From contig MU385856.1 of NCBI GenBank assembly GCA_022497145.1, positions 806,001 to 870,000 on the forward strand: a DNA stretch of 64,000 nt. The letters run 5' to 3'. Under the pieces are notes generated by a model that saw only the letters and a program-made list of their open reading frames with translations, ran no database searches and had not been told where the DNA came from. Positions 11,817 through 22,069 of the stretch are shown here, piece after piece (position 1 is the first letter of the stretch; each line of letters opens with the position of its first letter). This DNA comes from Rostrohypoxylon terebratum. Lineage: Eukaryota; Ascomycota; Sordariomycetes; Xylariales; Hypoxylaceae. The position numbers and the translations under genes were made by a program.

Positions 11817-13568
11817 TCAATGGGCGAACCTGAAGTCTAGCCGCCGCATACCCTCATCCTTTGTCGTTAAAACATAATTCTCCTGCTCCTCGGGGCTCAT
11901 TGCGTTCCACCTACGATCCCTGACCTTATTCCTCCAGATGTAGAACAGCTTAACGAAGTAAAACAGGAAGATGTTGAAGACGGTGATGCCCAGCAGGATC
12001 TTGTTGCCGCGCCGGTACAGCGGCTGGTCGTCGTCCCGGTAGATGTTGGACGCGATGATGTTGCCGCTCTGCACGAACATGTTATACAACGCGGCAGAGA
12101 CGGCACGGGTTCGTACCGCGTTGCTGTTCTTCGCGTTCCAACCCACGAGGATCGCGTGGCAGTACGGGTACGAGAGAAGCCCCGTCAGGAGTGCATACCG
12201 CACCCACGGCGAGGCGGTGGCAGGTAGAAGGACTAACGCGAGGATCCAGGGGAAGATCCAGATGTTGGAGCTGGAGCTGATGATCGATCGCTCGTTCACG
12301 CGTCGCGATACCCACGTCACGATGATCAGGTTGACGGCGAATAGGAATTGAGACGGGATCGCGAGAAGGTTAGCGTTGAAGACGGAGAAGCCGATCTGCC
12401 GCAGGATATAAGAAAGGTAGTTCGAGGGCGGCGATGGCGGGATGTACGTTGTGAGGCCGATGATGTAGAGCGGCCACTGCTCCCAATCTGAGGTTGCCTT
12501 GAAGAGCAGGCTAGGTCCCACGGCTTGGCGATTGTTCATGTCGCCTTTACTTGGGTCATCGCGAAGAAGTCGGTTTACCAGTATGGACTCCTCGCGATCA
12601 GTAAACCAACCGTTTTTACCCCGGAACCAATGCTTCGTTTGGGTAGGGCCCGGCGGCATAAGGCCCCACGAGAATATGCCGATCAGCGTCGTTATCAAAC
12701 CCTCGATCAGGAACAACCATCGCCAACCGCCCCACCCGTTGATCCCACGCATCTGCAAGATCCCCGCGGCGAGTAACGAGCCGACGATATTCACCGTGCT
12801 GAGCGCTGTCCAAAACCAGGCGAGGCGGAGCGGGAGCTCCCGGCTCTTGTAGAAGTATGTGAGCCATAACACGATGTCGGGGATAAAACCGCCCATGAGC
12901 AAGCCGAGAAGAGCTTTGATGGCATAAAAGGAAGACCTGTTGTGGATGAAGGCTTGTGACATGGCTGTAATAGACCATCCCACCATGATAGTAGGGATCC
13001 ATCTATCAGCTCCAAGCTTCTTGCTTACAAGTCCGCTAGGCAATTCGGCGGCAAGGAAGCAGGCGAGGAAGATCGTTTGGCCGTAGTTGTAGTCGTTTGT
13101 ATTCATGCCTATGATTTAACGGTTAGCCTTCTATTCCAGCTTACAATTGTATCCATGTAGGAGGACAATAACGGACTTACCAATCTCAGCCAGCATATTA
13201 TCCGAAATAGCCCTATTGATATTCCTACGATGCATATCGAGAGCGCAGAACATGAGCCAAGCCCAGACCATGATCCTCGCATCGACTTTCCTAACCAGCC
13301 GCTTCTCTTCCTCCGCCGTCCATTTAAATTCCGGGTCGAATCGGTGCCGGTTCTCGTACTTCGCGTTCTCGTAAACTCGGCGCCACTTCTCGGCTACGGC
13401 CGGGTCCGAGAAGATATGGTCGTCGGTCGAGCCGTATTCCTGATCGCCATCCGTCGAGGTTGGTATCTCTTTGGAAGAGCGGCTCGAGTTCACCGTTTTC
13501 GGGTTGGCCGACTTCTCGATATCCGGACCGGAATCGGAAACCTCGACGGTCTTGAGATCGCCCGCCAT
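11817..13568 (-). CDS. MFS transporter, Dal5/anion:cation symporter type
   Basis: Plasma-membrane major facilitator of the allantoate permease (ACS) group, whose members import organic anions such as allantoate, nicotinate or pantothenate. The substrate is not predictable here. Exons 13181-13568 and 11817-13108 are joined over a 72-bp intron and give 559 residues. A hydrophilic N-terminus of about 105 residues precedes the first membrane span. That span carries the group signature CALDMHRRNINRAISDNML, followed across the intron by AEIGMNTNDYNYGQ. About twelve hydrophobic segments follow, with GWGGWRWLFLIEG before the cytoplasmic loop, and the tail is short and charged. The variant ELPSGLVSKKLG, where many family members have P-S-N, brings it closer to Liz1/Seo1-like members. 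No defect is visible. Confidence 0.9.
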
Positions 13569-14722
13569 TGCTCTTGTGTCACACGAGTCTCAATCGCGCA
13601 CTCACGATACCTAGATACACGCTTCGCGACTCAAGTCAATTGCAACAGGAACAGCGACAATGGCCTCGTCGCGTCTCGCAAGGAATATACACGAAAAAGT
13701 CAGTATATCCGTGTAACGTCTTCCCCCGGATCGCCTTCGGTCTGGAGACGAGATTTATATTATTCACTATTTCTCTCTCCACGGCCCGCTAACACGATCC
13801 GGTGCAATACCCCGAATTCTGCGTGCGACGTCTGGCGATCACGTCATGCGCGCGCGCGAAGAGTGGTCGCTGCGACCTTTTATCTATTGCACCATTCCAG
13901 GGGTCGATTGTGCGAATGCTTCTCCTGCAGGTCGATCCAGCATCGCAGATTCTCGCCAAACCTTGGCGCCCCGAACAGTAGCTCGCTGAATAAATTGCGT
14001 CCGTCTTCTGTCGTCATAATTGGCGGTCGTTGCGAATTGTGTTAATTTCCTTTTTGTTTTTGAATATCGTACATGTTCACCGTTCGACGAGGGAATGCGA
14101 CCGAGCAAAGGACCGGCCCGGTGGTCTCCCGGTTCGTGATTCGGATTCCTTCCGCATCAATTACATACCTAGTAACTAACTTACGTATACGAAGTATCAT
14201 TTTCTTTTCTTTTCTTTCTTTTTTTCCCTTTTTTTTTATAAGTAATTTCATTATCCCGAGTCGATTAGGCTTGAACGAATGACCAAGACTTTGGCGCCTG
14301 GCCAGGCTCGTAGTTCTCTCGGTGTAGAGTCTAGTGGCTTGTCTTAGAATGAAGACGCAATTGCCAAGAACAAGGATTGTTTGATCAATGCCAAGTCTAA
14401 CCACGAAAGAAATGGCGAAAAAAAACACGAAGAGTCTTCTGAATTCTGAGTCGATTAAACCTGCGGGTATCTAGTTATATCAGCACGCCTGAAATTAAGC
14501 TATGGGACATGTGCCATAAAGAGGCATCCTGCTGACGATTGCCCTTCGTTTAATAAAGTATGAAGAGACTACAAAGACGTTTATTTAATAACGTCCATTG
14601 CTTCTAGTAGCAGCTATGGTTAAACCCTGGGCCTTCAGCGGCAGTCTAAAGCAAATAGCAGCAAGCGAATTTTTGTTGTGATATACTGGTGGTGCTGTAA
14701 TCGTAATCGTGCTTCCGCTCGC
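13569..14722. other. Intergenic region
   Basis: MFS promoter side. Contains T-rich runs at 14200-14240. The open frames on both strands (for example 14042-14428) have no family character. Confidence 0.45.
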
Positions 14723-16213
14723 TCAACGTCCTCGTGGGCGCTGGTATCTGACCTTCGGGAACTCTAGCGGCAACGCCAAAATTGCCATTTGCACGTGTGT
14801 GCCCTTCTCCCCACCCCTCTCAATCTTGACCTTTCCGCCTATCTCACGGAAATATTGGCCGAACTGCTTCTCGTCTAAACCCAGGTCAAATCTGATGCGG
14901 CTCGTGTCGAAACTATAATTAGAGAGGATCGATGCAAGAGCGCAGCAGTAAGTGTAGACTAAGTCGGTATGAAATTTCCTCATCTCTCCGTTGGATGAGA
15001 ACTTTCGTCTAATGTTTTCAACGACGGGCTCAGGCGCTGGCTTCAACAGTTCCCTGAGTTTGTCTCTAGGTGGCACTCGCTTCGTACCTCTCTCCTTCCC
15101 AGGTCTAGCATTTTTAACAAATTTGATAATCAAGTCTAGGTATCGAAGAGCTCGTAGTCTGTGCACAGGGTTTGGTCCTTCTCCAACGGCAACGAGTCTG
15201 TTGGCAACGAATGAACTTGTCATCGTCTTGTTAAGTCCCTTCTTAAGCTGCTCCTGCCAGTCTCTGATAGGAATAGCATTTAGTATGTCGCCACCAATCA
15301 GTTCTTCGGGAGTATAGACATCTTGGATTTCCTGGGCATCGAAGTTTCCTGGGGGGATCGGTTTGACTAGGTCGGCCTGGGCTTGGAGATCTTCTTTAGT
15401 TGCCATCCCTATTGTGACATCATTGATCGAGTCCATCAGTGCCTTAGAGGCGGAGCTGAGCTTCTGTGGATTTCCTCCAGCGCTGGCAACAGCCTGCTCT
15501 GGAGCGATAGCGTTCTCGGTAATTGCCGCAAGGGCCTTCTTAGCTTTCTTGGTTCCAAAAGCCTCGCCAAGATTGCTTTTAAGTTCCATCATTGTCTGTA
15601 TTGCAGTTAGATACTTGCTAATTAGATAGCGAAGAAGCACTTCGCTTACCTTGGATACATGTTTCTCTGCGGTGTCCTCTTCATGTGGTTTCTGCGATCG
15701 AACTACGCCTCGAACGGCCATCTTCTTAGCTTCCACTACAGCTAACTTCCCAGTTTCGGGATCGAAGACCCCAATGTAATGCTTGAGATGCGACTCGCGG
15801 CCACCAGGTCCTTCTTCTTTCGCTGTATAGTCTAGTTTGCTGTGCGAGGACGAGTGCAATAGTAGATTTTGTGGATGGGAATCGGATTTCTTGCTTCGCT
15901 TGGAATTTGTAGGCTGAGGTGCCGTATATGCCTGGAACTTCATCGAATTTGGGAGACAGAGACCAGGCGAGGTAGCTAATTGAAAGAAGTTAGTTAATTA
16001 CAACAAGTTTAGATATGATACTGAGCAGTGAGGTATACCTATAACTGGAGGACAAGCCTTTGCTGTTTGGATAGAGGCGACTTTCACGAATTGAGGTTGT
16101 TGAGGTTGAGGTTGAGATTGAGATTGAGGAGGAGTTTGAACGGCCACCTTTTTCTTTGGTCGTTGACCTCCATCCTCAGCGCGCTTTCGTTTCTTTTCTT
16201 TATGTTCCGCCAT
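14723..16213 (-). CDS. rpa49: DNA-directed RNA polymerase I subunit A49
   Basis: A49-type subunit of RNA polymerase I, which with A34.5 forms the TFIIF-like heterodimer that aids initiation and elongation of rRNA transcription in the nucleolus. Three exons: 16039-16213, 15650-15975 and 14723-15595. The introns are 63 bp (15976-16038) and 54 bp (15596-15649). The second has no in-frame stop, but a GTAAGC donor, a TCTAAC branch and an ACAG acceptor mark it. Removing it gives AEKHVSKTMMELKSNLGEAF, which fits the family. The product is 457 residues. The N-terminus is a Lys/Arg-rich nuclear signal followed by a Gln/Pro repeat at about residues 28-41. The dimerisation half includes HLKHYIGVFDPETGKL and NLGEAFGTKKAKKAL. 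The C-terminal tandem winged-helix half ends in VRYQRPRGR. Confidence 0.93.
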
Positions 16214-17142
16214 GTTCGATACGTCTGAGCTGAAGTGGTTGATTTGAAATAATTGAGGATTAGGAGATACACGGGGATTCTCGTATAAGTTGATCGATCT
16301 AACGGCAGGAATTGGATTGTTGGAAAAAAATGTAGGAAGAAAAAAAAAGGAAATCTGCCGTTACTGCAGATAGCACTAGAGCGAAATGGATTAGGCAGGC
16401 GGTGAAACCACCCCACAGTTTAGAGTATGTACGTAGGTACCTGATCAACCAAGATTGCGCTACTCACTTAGCCGCAAACGGATCCGTACAGCACAATATC
16501 AACAAGCTCATACCTCGTCTAGTTCTCTTAATATGGATATCAAGCTCTTAGAATTCTTTAGAGACGTTCCAGCTAGTGATGAATTCTTATTTTCCCCCAT
16601 CAAAATGGAAATAAATGCGAAGCTATTTGTCATGTGTCCGTGCGACAATTCCAATATTCATGACGAGAAATTAGGTGGTTTTACTGTTTGAAAGAGGGGT
16701 AGCGAGCAAGACGTCATTGCCATTCACAGACATTCGCCACAAAACCTGCACTTAATTCTACAGCACGATTGAAAACATGGGTTTTACTTGGGTCAACACT
16801 TGCTAATTGATTGACTAGCTACTAGACCCCATTTCTTCTGCACTGATCAGGAATAATATAGCAAATTTGCTTTTGTCCCGCGATGCGTAAACAGTCGGTC
16901 CACTCGATGGTGTTTGACCAGCGCCATCCATCCAATCAATGTCATTAGGCAAATCCCCCATAGCTCCAGCCCTTCATTGGACGTCTTCTTTGGTGTCATG
17001 TGTAAACACCAACTTGGGTCGAGATACCGTCGTCGTAGTCGAGTGTCAAGTGCCGGATATGAATGTCTTGACTATATTGGTGGATGTCATAATGTGACTC
17101 GGTGTGGCGGAGAGACGCTGAGATCGAGTAGAGGCGATTTGT
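16214..17142. other. Intergenic region rpa49 / rpl41
   Basis: Holds the rpa49 promoter and the rpl41 3' UTR. The frame at 16455-16691 looks random. I see nothing else. Confidence 0.45.
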
Positions 17143-17284
17143 TTACTTGCTATAATGGAGGGACTCTAATCAGTACAGGATTTTACCTAGAAGGGAGTTG
17201 CATCAAGACCTACCTGCGAGCTCTCATCTTTCTCCTCTTACGCTTGAGGCGACGAACTCTCTTCTTTCTCCACTTAGCTCTCAT
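17143..17284 (-). CDS. rpl41: 60S ribosomal protein L41 (eL41)
   Basis: The 25-residue, extremely basic protein eL41, which sits between the two ribosomal subunits. Exon 1 (17214-17284) encodes MRAKWRKKRVRRLKRKRRKM followed by RAR and two bases of Ser. Exon 2 (17143-17149) supplies one base, Lys and TAA, so the protein ends SK. The 64-bp intron (17150-17213) has a GTAGGT donor and an ATTATAG acceptor. The joined product matches the nearly invariant eukaryotic eL41 sequence over its whole length. The last exon carries only seven coding bases, so simple frame searches miss the gene. It is divergent from the FHA kinase gene. Confidence 0.97.
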
Positions 17285-18315
17285 CGTGGCGACTATTCTG
17301 CGTGTTTTTATTAGTATTTGATATTCTCTTTAAGGTTGTGGCTGTGGTGGAGGTATGTGGATGGCGGGCGATTTATGACGATCGCGGGGAAGATGGGGAA
17401 GAATCGTACGAGTCAACTGCGCGAAATGAACAATATCAATGCGCGCAGATGGTGCGACAATTAGGAGGTGAATTGATGTTGATGGTGAATAGTTTGCGAT
17501 GAATCACGCCGGAAATTTGGGGGTTATTTTGCACTTACAAGTTGCGTTGGACGAGATGCGTTGATGATGAAGCTTGGTAAAAGGAAAGGAAGTTTCAAAA
17601 GTGGCACGAATTGAAGAAGTATGGTTGGAAATTATGTTAGGGTTGTGATCGGCTATTTTTCGGATGTAAATATAGTGGAGAAATTTCTAGGAGCTTCATT
17701 TTCTATGCTGTAGTATTATTGCGAAAATGTACAGTGACGCACCCGCCCCGCAGTTGGCAAATTGTGAAGTCCAAGCGAGTAATTACGTAAGATGTTTGTT
17801 TTCATCATCGTGAAGCGGCCACAAAACCCCAATTACAATAAGAAATTATGCACTGGATAGGTAGGCAGTAATTGGTGGAGACCTTTCAAAGTTGGGAGAC
17901 TTCCAGTTGTCTATTCTAGGTTCTCGCTTCCAATCGACTATACTCCAGGGCTGTCTGATGGATCGGTCCTTCCTGCCAGAGTCTCGAGCAAATTGACTGG
18001 TGACTGCCACAAAATATCTGTTTAAGAGGTTTTTTTTAGGTGTAAACTTCCATATTAGGTACATACTGTATATGTACTGATTTAGGTGGATTTGAATGAG
18101 GTTCTGCCTGCCTCTTGTGCTTGGACTCGGGAGTATTTGGGCAATTGCGATTGTTCCAAAGTTGTACTGAGAATTAAGTAGTAGGTGCCTTTCTCAGGCG
18201 ATGTTATCAGAAACATCCATAAAAGTTAAATTCATTAATATCTACATATTATTCTCCTACATATGGACATACACGTCTGCTCAATCTCTTAGTCTCGCAG
18301 CTTGTCACAAGCACC
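17285..18315. other. Divergent intergenic region rpl41 / FHA kinase
   Basis: Contains the rpl41 promoter and 5' leader and the kinase promoter. Open frames at 17302-17502 and 17846-18064 look random. A 5'-UTR intron of rpl41 is possible but not shown. Confidence 0.45.
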
Positions 18316-20271
18316 ATGGTTCACCCAATCGCGCAGATATCTTTTTGGGTCGACGAAGACACGCTACAGGACTGTAAACCTCCAGGTAAGAGCCAGATAT
18401 TCCAGCGAGGCTACCCGTCATTGTGTTTCTAATCTAAGTATTCTCTAGAAGGATTCCATATAAACAAATCTCTAGATGGAAAGGCTAGTCGTCATAACTC
18501 ACAGCAGTTCATGGATATTCCATTGTACTCAGGCCAGTCGATAAAAGTCGGTCGAGATCACCATATAAAGTGTGTGAAAAGCCAACTCGCTTTTCTTTGG
18601 CCGTATACTAACCTAAGAATCTTGATAGTGATGTCTCCATAAACCACCCGTATGTGTCGAGGGCACATTTCGTCGTCTATTCTATTATATTTGATCCACA
18701 CGATGATCATATCCACCCCCCAATGATATACGTTCGGGATTGTCAATCTCTTGAAGGCACTTATGTTGATGGGACCTGTATTGGAAATAAAGAGAATGGC
18801 CCATCATCAGGCTTTTATCTTAGCCAGGACGTTGTAGTTGCCATTAAACCCTATTGGAGGTTTCGCATCTCGCTCTTAGACCATCAATATTTAAAATCGC
18901 CACTGACTGCAATTCAACTCAAGGAATCCAGTGTAAGCTAACGGAGAATCATCTTGATTCATGAAAGCTACTAATCGTAAGTCACAGCTTTTCGGAAATC
19001 GGTACATGATTAGCAACAGGGTTCTAGGCAGTGGAGCTTTTGCATCAGTTCACTTAGCTGTTGATGTGAAGACTGGGAAGCAACTGGCCTGCAAAATCCA
19101 TGACCTTGACCATCTTAGACGCTTTACAAACCCTCCAGATCTGATCCAACGCATTATGAACGAGACTGATATACTTGGAAAGCTCAGACATGTACGATGC
19201 AGCTCATTTTATGTTTTATGATAAACCTACTAACAATCATGCAAGCCAAACCTCCCCGCTTTTGAGTATGCCTTCCGGTCAAGACATACTTTGTATACCT
19301 TCACTGAACTTGCAACCGGTGGAGATCTATTCTCAATGCGGTCGTTACGAGGCACCTTTACGGAGCAAGACGTTAAGTTGGTCGTCATGCAGATTGTTAA
19401 CGCCCTCAAATATCTTGTGCGTACGCTTTCATTCCTTGGCTAACTCCGTAGTGGCATTCATATTGGATATACAATTATGAAAACTTCCATACGCTGACTC
19501 TTCCAATAGCATCAAGGAGGCATAGCACATCGTGATCTGAAGCCAGAGAATGTGTTATTTTCTCGTGGGCCTGACGTCACAGGCAGAATAATCGTCAGCG
19601 ACCTAGGCTTTGCCAAGTCAAAAGCATCCGGTCGAATGCGTAGCCAAGTAGGAACCGAACAGTATATGGCACCGTGAGCAGATATTATCCTTGTTCCCAA
19701 GAACAGTTACTTACCCTCGAGCAGAGAAGTAGAATATGGCCAAAACCATAGTTTGGCTGTCGATATCTGGTCTCTCGGCATGATTGTGGTGTTTCTTCTG
19801 GCACCTGATCACCTTATTGCTCCTGGTGGCATCGTTAAAAAAAGCCAAGCAGCAATAAATGGATGGATTGATAGTATTTTTGAAGACCCATGTCTTCACT
19901 CTATCAGCCATCACTGCCAGCAGTTCATCAAGTCTTGTCTAATGTTTGAACCCACTCACAGAATGGAAGCAACATTAGCGAAAGACCATGCTTGGTTTCA
20001 GGAGAACCCAGATAAGGGGCATTTGAGATTTCGCGTGAACGAAAATACCAGGACTTGGAAGCCTTTTCATTCTATATCTCCGCCCGTACAGCAACTCCCA
20101 GATGTAGAAACGACTACTCACTCAAGCGAACTAGTCGATACCGACATTTCCTGTTCTCCAGAATCGCCAATTAACTTAGGAGAGGGGCATTTCGCTAGCC
20201 CGGATCTAGGTACTAATAGTCCTCAAGTATCGCCATACTTTGTAGGGATGGGTTCTGTAGCTTCTCAATGA
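18316..20271 (+). CDS. FHA-domain Ser/Thr protein kinase (Rad53/Cds1/Mek1-like)
   Basis: Checkpoint-type kinase with one N-terminal FHA domain and one kinase domain. Seven exons: 18316-18385, 18449-18569, 18629-18932, 18988-19191, 19246-19416, 19510-19673 and 19725-20271. The six introns are 51-93 bp, all joins hold frame, and the product is 526 residues. The FHA domain (about residues 25-165) has the phosphothreonine-binding set VGRD (Arg59), Ser74 and His77 in HPYVSRAHF, and GTYVDG. The kinase domain has the loop GSGAFASV, ATP-binding Lys201, HRDLKPEN with Asp299, and APE in MAPEVEYG. The magnesium-binding motif is DLG (Asp321) rather than DFG. The C-terminal ~90 residues are Ser/Pro-rich. 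By domain order and length it is closest in style to Mek1 or Cds1. Which of the two cannot be told here. Confidence 0.9.
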
Positions 20272-20597
20272 TTAAAAACTCCGGGCGTGTCGGGTATGAA
20301 TGCCCCCATCGATTCTAATATAGAATTGATTGTTTAGGACAATAGGGGTAGAGATGGAACAAAGGCTTATGCCGATAGCCGTCAACATCACAATCTCTTT
20401 CAGCTTCCTTTCGAAGTAAATCTCTTTGTACTCGAGGAGTCGGCGGGTTAGTCAACTGGCATGTACAAAGGCCTTGTTCGAATATTCGTAGCTGTCATCA
20501 ATGCTTTCGGAAATTGATATATAGGGAAGGCAAGTCCACGTCGATGTTCAATCCTGGGTCGTGAGTATCAAACCTCATACCCATTGAGAAACGCAAC
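20272..20597. other. Intergenic region
   Basis: Short spacer between the kinase stop and the next start on the same strand. I see no element in it. Confidence 0.45.
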
Positions 20598-21386
20598 ATG
20601 TCGTCAATTCAGTCTCGGAAAGTCACTATTGAAGCTGGGGCCAGATCAGCATTAGAGCGCATGTACTCTGTCAAGAGTGTTCGCCAGACCCCAGGGAAAG
20701 ATTCCTCTTCGAAGGCCTCGAGCACTAAATCCCAGGACAAGTCAAAGAAGGCAGATGGCGCAGAAGAAGAACCCAAGAGGGATTTGGCCACGGGGCGAGT
20801 ATTGGTTGACGACGGAGGTTCTTGTTTAAGATGTACTGAAAAGGGACTTAATTGCACCTTGAACTTCCTAGGGGTTGAACGTGTTGACAAATGCGCCGCT
20901 TGCAAAAGATCGGGTGTTCAATATTGTATCCGGCAACGTCCGGTAGAGAAGCTGATTCCTTGGAGGGGACCACCTTGGAAGAATCCCAATTATTTCTCTG
21001 TTGGCGACGAACCGAGCTCTGAAGAGATGGAGGAAATTCTCCATGAGCATTACAAGGGCCAGGAAACATACTGCAACGGCGAGTACATGTGCGAAAGAGA
21101 TCGCAAGCAGTTGGCGCTTCCTCCTTTCAACGGCAGCGACTTGCCTTTAGATCAACGTTCGCCAGATTGGAAGAAAATGAGCTGGCAAGACGTCCTTCCA
21201 ACTTGGGAGAACGCAAGCCTTTACAAGGACGCCAATGGGGATAAAGCGTTGTTGAAGGCTTTAATAGAGAGACCGGCACCTATCAACTTGGAAACGATAG
21301 ACTACTTCCGGTCTATGCGGATGTATCCGCCAAGGCCTTATCACTTGAAGGAGTACAACAATGATAATCTCGGAGAGACCTGGTGA
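20598..21386 (+). CDS. Zinc-cluster-like small protein, function unknown
   Basis: Intronless gene for a 262-residue hydrophilic protein. Residues 1-65 are disordered and Lys/Ser-rich. Residues 76-110 hold six cysteines (76, 79, 86, 99, 102, 110) spaced C-x2-C-x6-C-x12-C-x2-C-x7-C. This fits the fungal Zn(II)2Cys6 spacing but lacks the usual run of basic residues between the second and third Cys (LRCTEKGLNC). A conserved-looking part follows, with Trp/Pro-rich text such as KLIPWRGPPWKNPNYF and WKKMSWQDVLPTWENASLY. There is no fungal transcription-factor middle-homology domain, coiled coil or membrane segment. I do not recognise the family. It could be a short regulator, a chromatin-associated zinc protein, or an unrelated metal-binding fold. 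Confidence 0.8.
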   Translation: MSSIQSRKVTIEAGARSALERMYSVKSVRQTPGKDSSSKASSTKSQDKSKKADGAEEEPKRDLATGRVLVDDGGSCLRCTEKGLNCTLNFLGVERVDKCAACKRSGVQYCIRQRPVEKLIPWRGPPWKNPNYFSVGDEPSSEEMEEILHEHYKGQETYCNGEYMCERDRKQLALPPFNGSDLPLDQRSPDWKKMSWQDVLPTWENASLYKDANGDKALLKALIERPAPINLETIDYFRSMRMYPPRPYHLKEYNNDNLGETW

Positions 21387-22069
21387 TTTGGAATTTCCGC
21401 GCTTACGGGGAGACCGGCGCGTCAATACAACCGAGAAACGAGGGTTGGGTGATAAGGTAGGTATTAATATGATACCTAAAATATAATATTTTCTATGTGA
21501 CGGTTGTTTTTATGTGATTAATTGTTACACAACGCTCGGGACACATCGTTTATCGTCGCTATAATCTCACCGGTAAGCGCGGTGATTGTTGAATCCGTCG
21601 CATTTCCGAGTAACATGATTTGCATCGTATGGAGGCCTGCTTGCTCGGCCCGCAAGGAATTGTCATTCAGTGTATATCATGACGGCCTTTAAGAGTTTAG
21701 GTTAGGCCTGGAGTTTTCCGTTAAAAGGCTTTTAAGAACCCCCTGTCGCAGTGTCACCCGAGATAACAGGCATCGAAGCGACGGGACTTTTGCCGCTAGG
21801 AAGGCCGATGGCGGTGCGAGGTGACGTCTCCGAATGGAACTCTGTCCCAACGCCTCATTCGTAATCCATACACTAACTTTTTATATCTAATTAATCATAT
21901 CAAAAGCAAAAATATCATCATTTTTAGCAAGCAATCCAAATGAAGCGTATAAATAAGATGCGTAGCATAGTGAGCCAAGTGTGACGTCCTTTGGTGAGGC
22001 ATCGACTTCGTTTCTGCCATTCTTACAACATCACTCTCACATCCAGCCGCCTGAATAGGCCCATAGATC
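21387..22069. other. Intergenic region upstream of aldehyde dehydrogenase
   Basis: Promoter side of the aldehyde dehydrogenase gene. Moderately GC-rich at 21700-21800 and AT-rich at 21880-21930. No gene recognised. Confidence 0.45.

Noticed and set aside
13230..14045. Open frame of 271 codons on the plus strand
   Set aside because: It runs antisense to the first exon of the MFS gene, is Arg/Ser-rich with no domain, and extends into non-coding sequence; a shadow of biased codon use.
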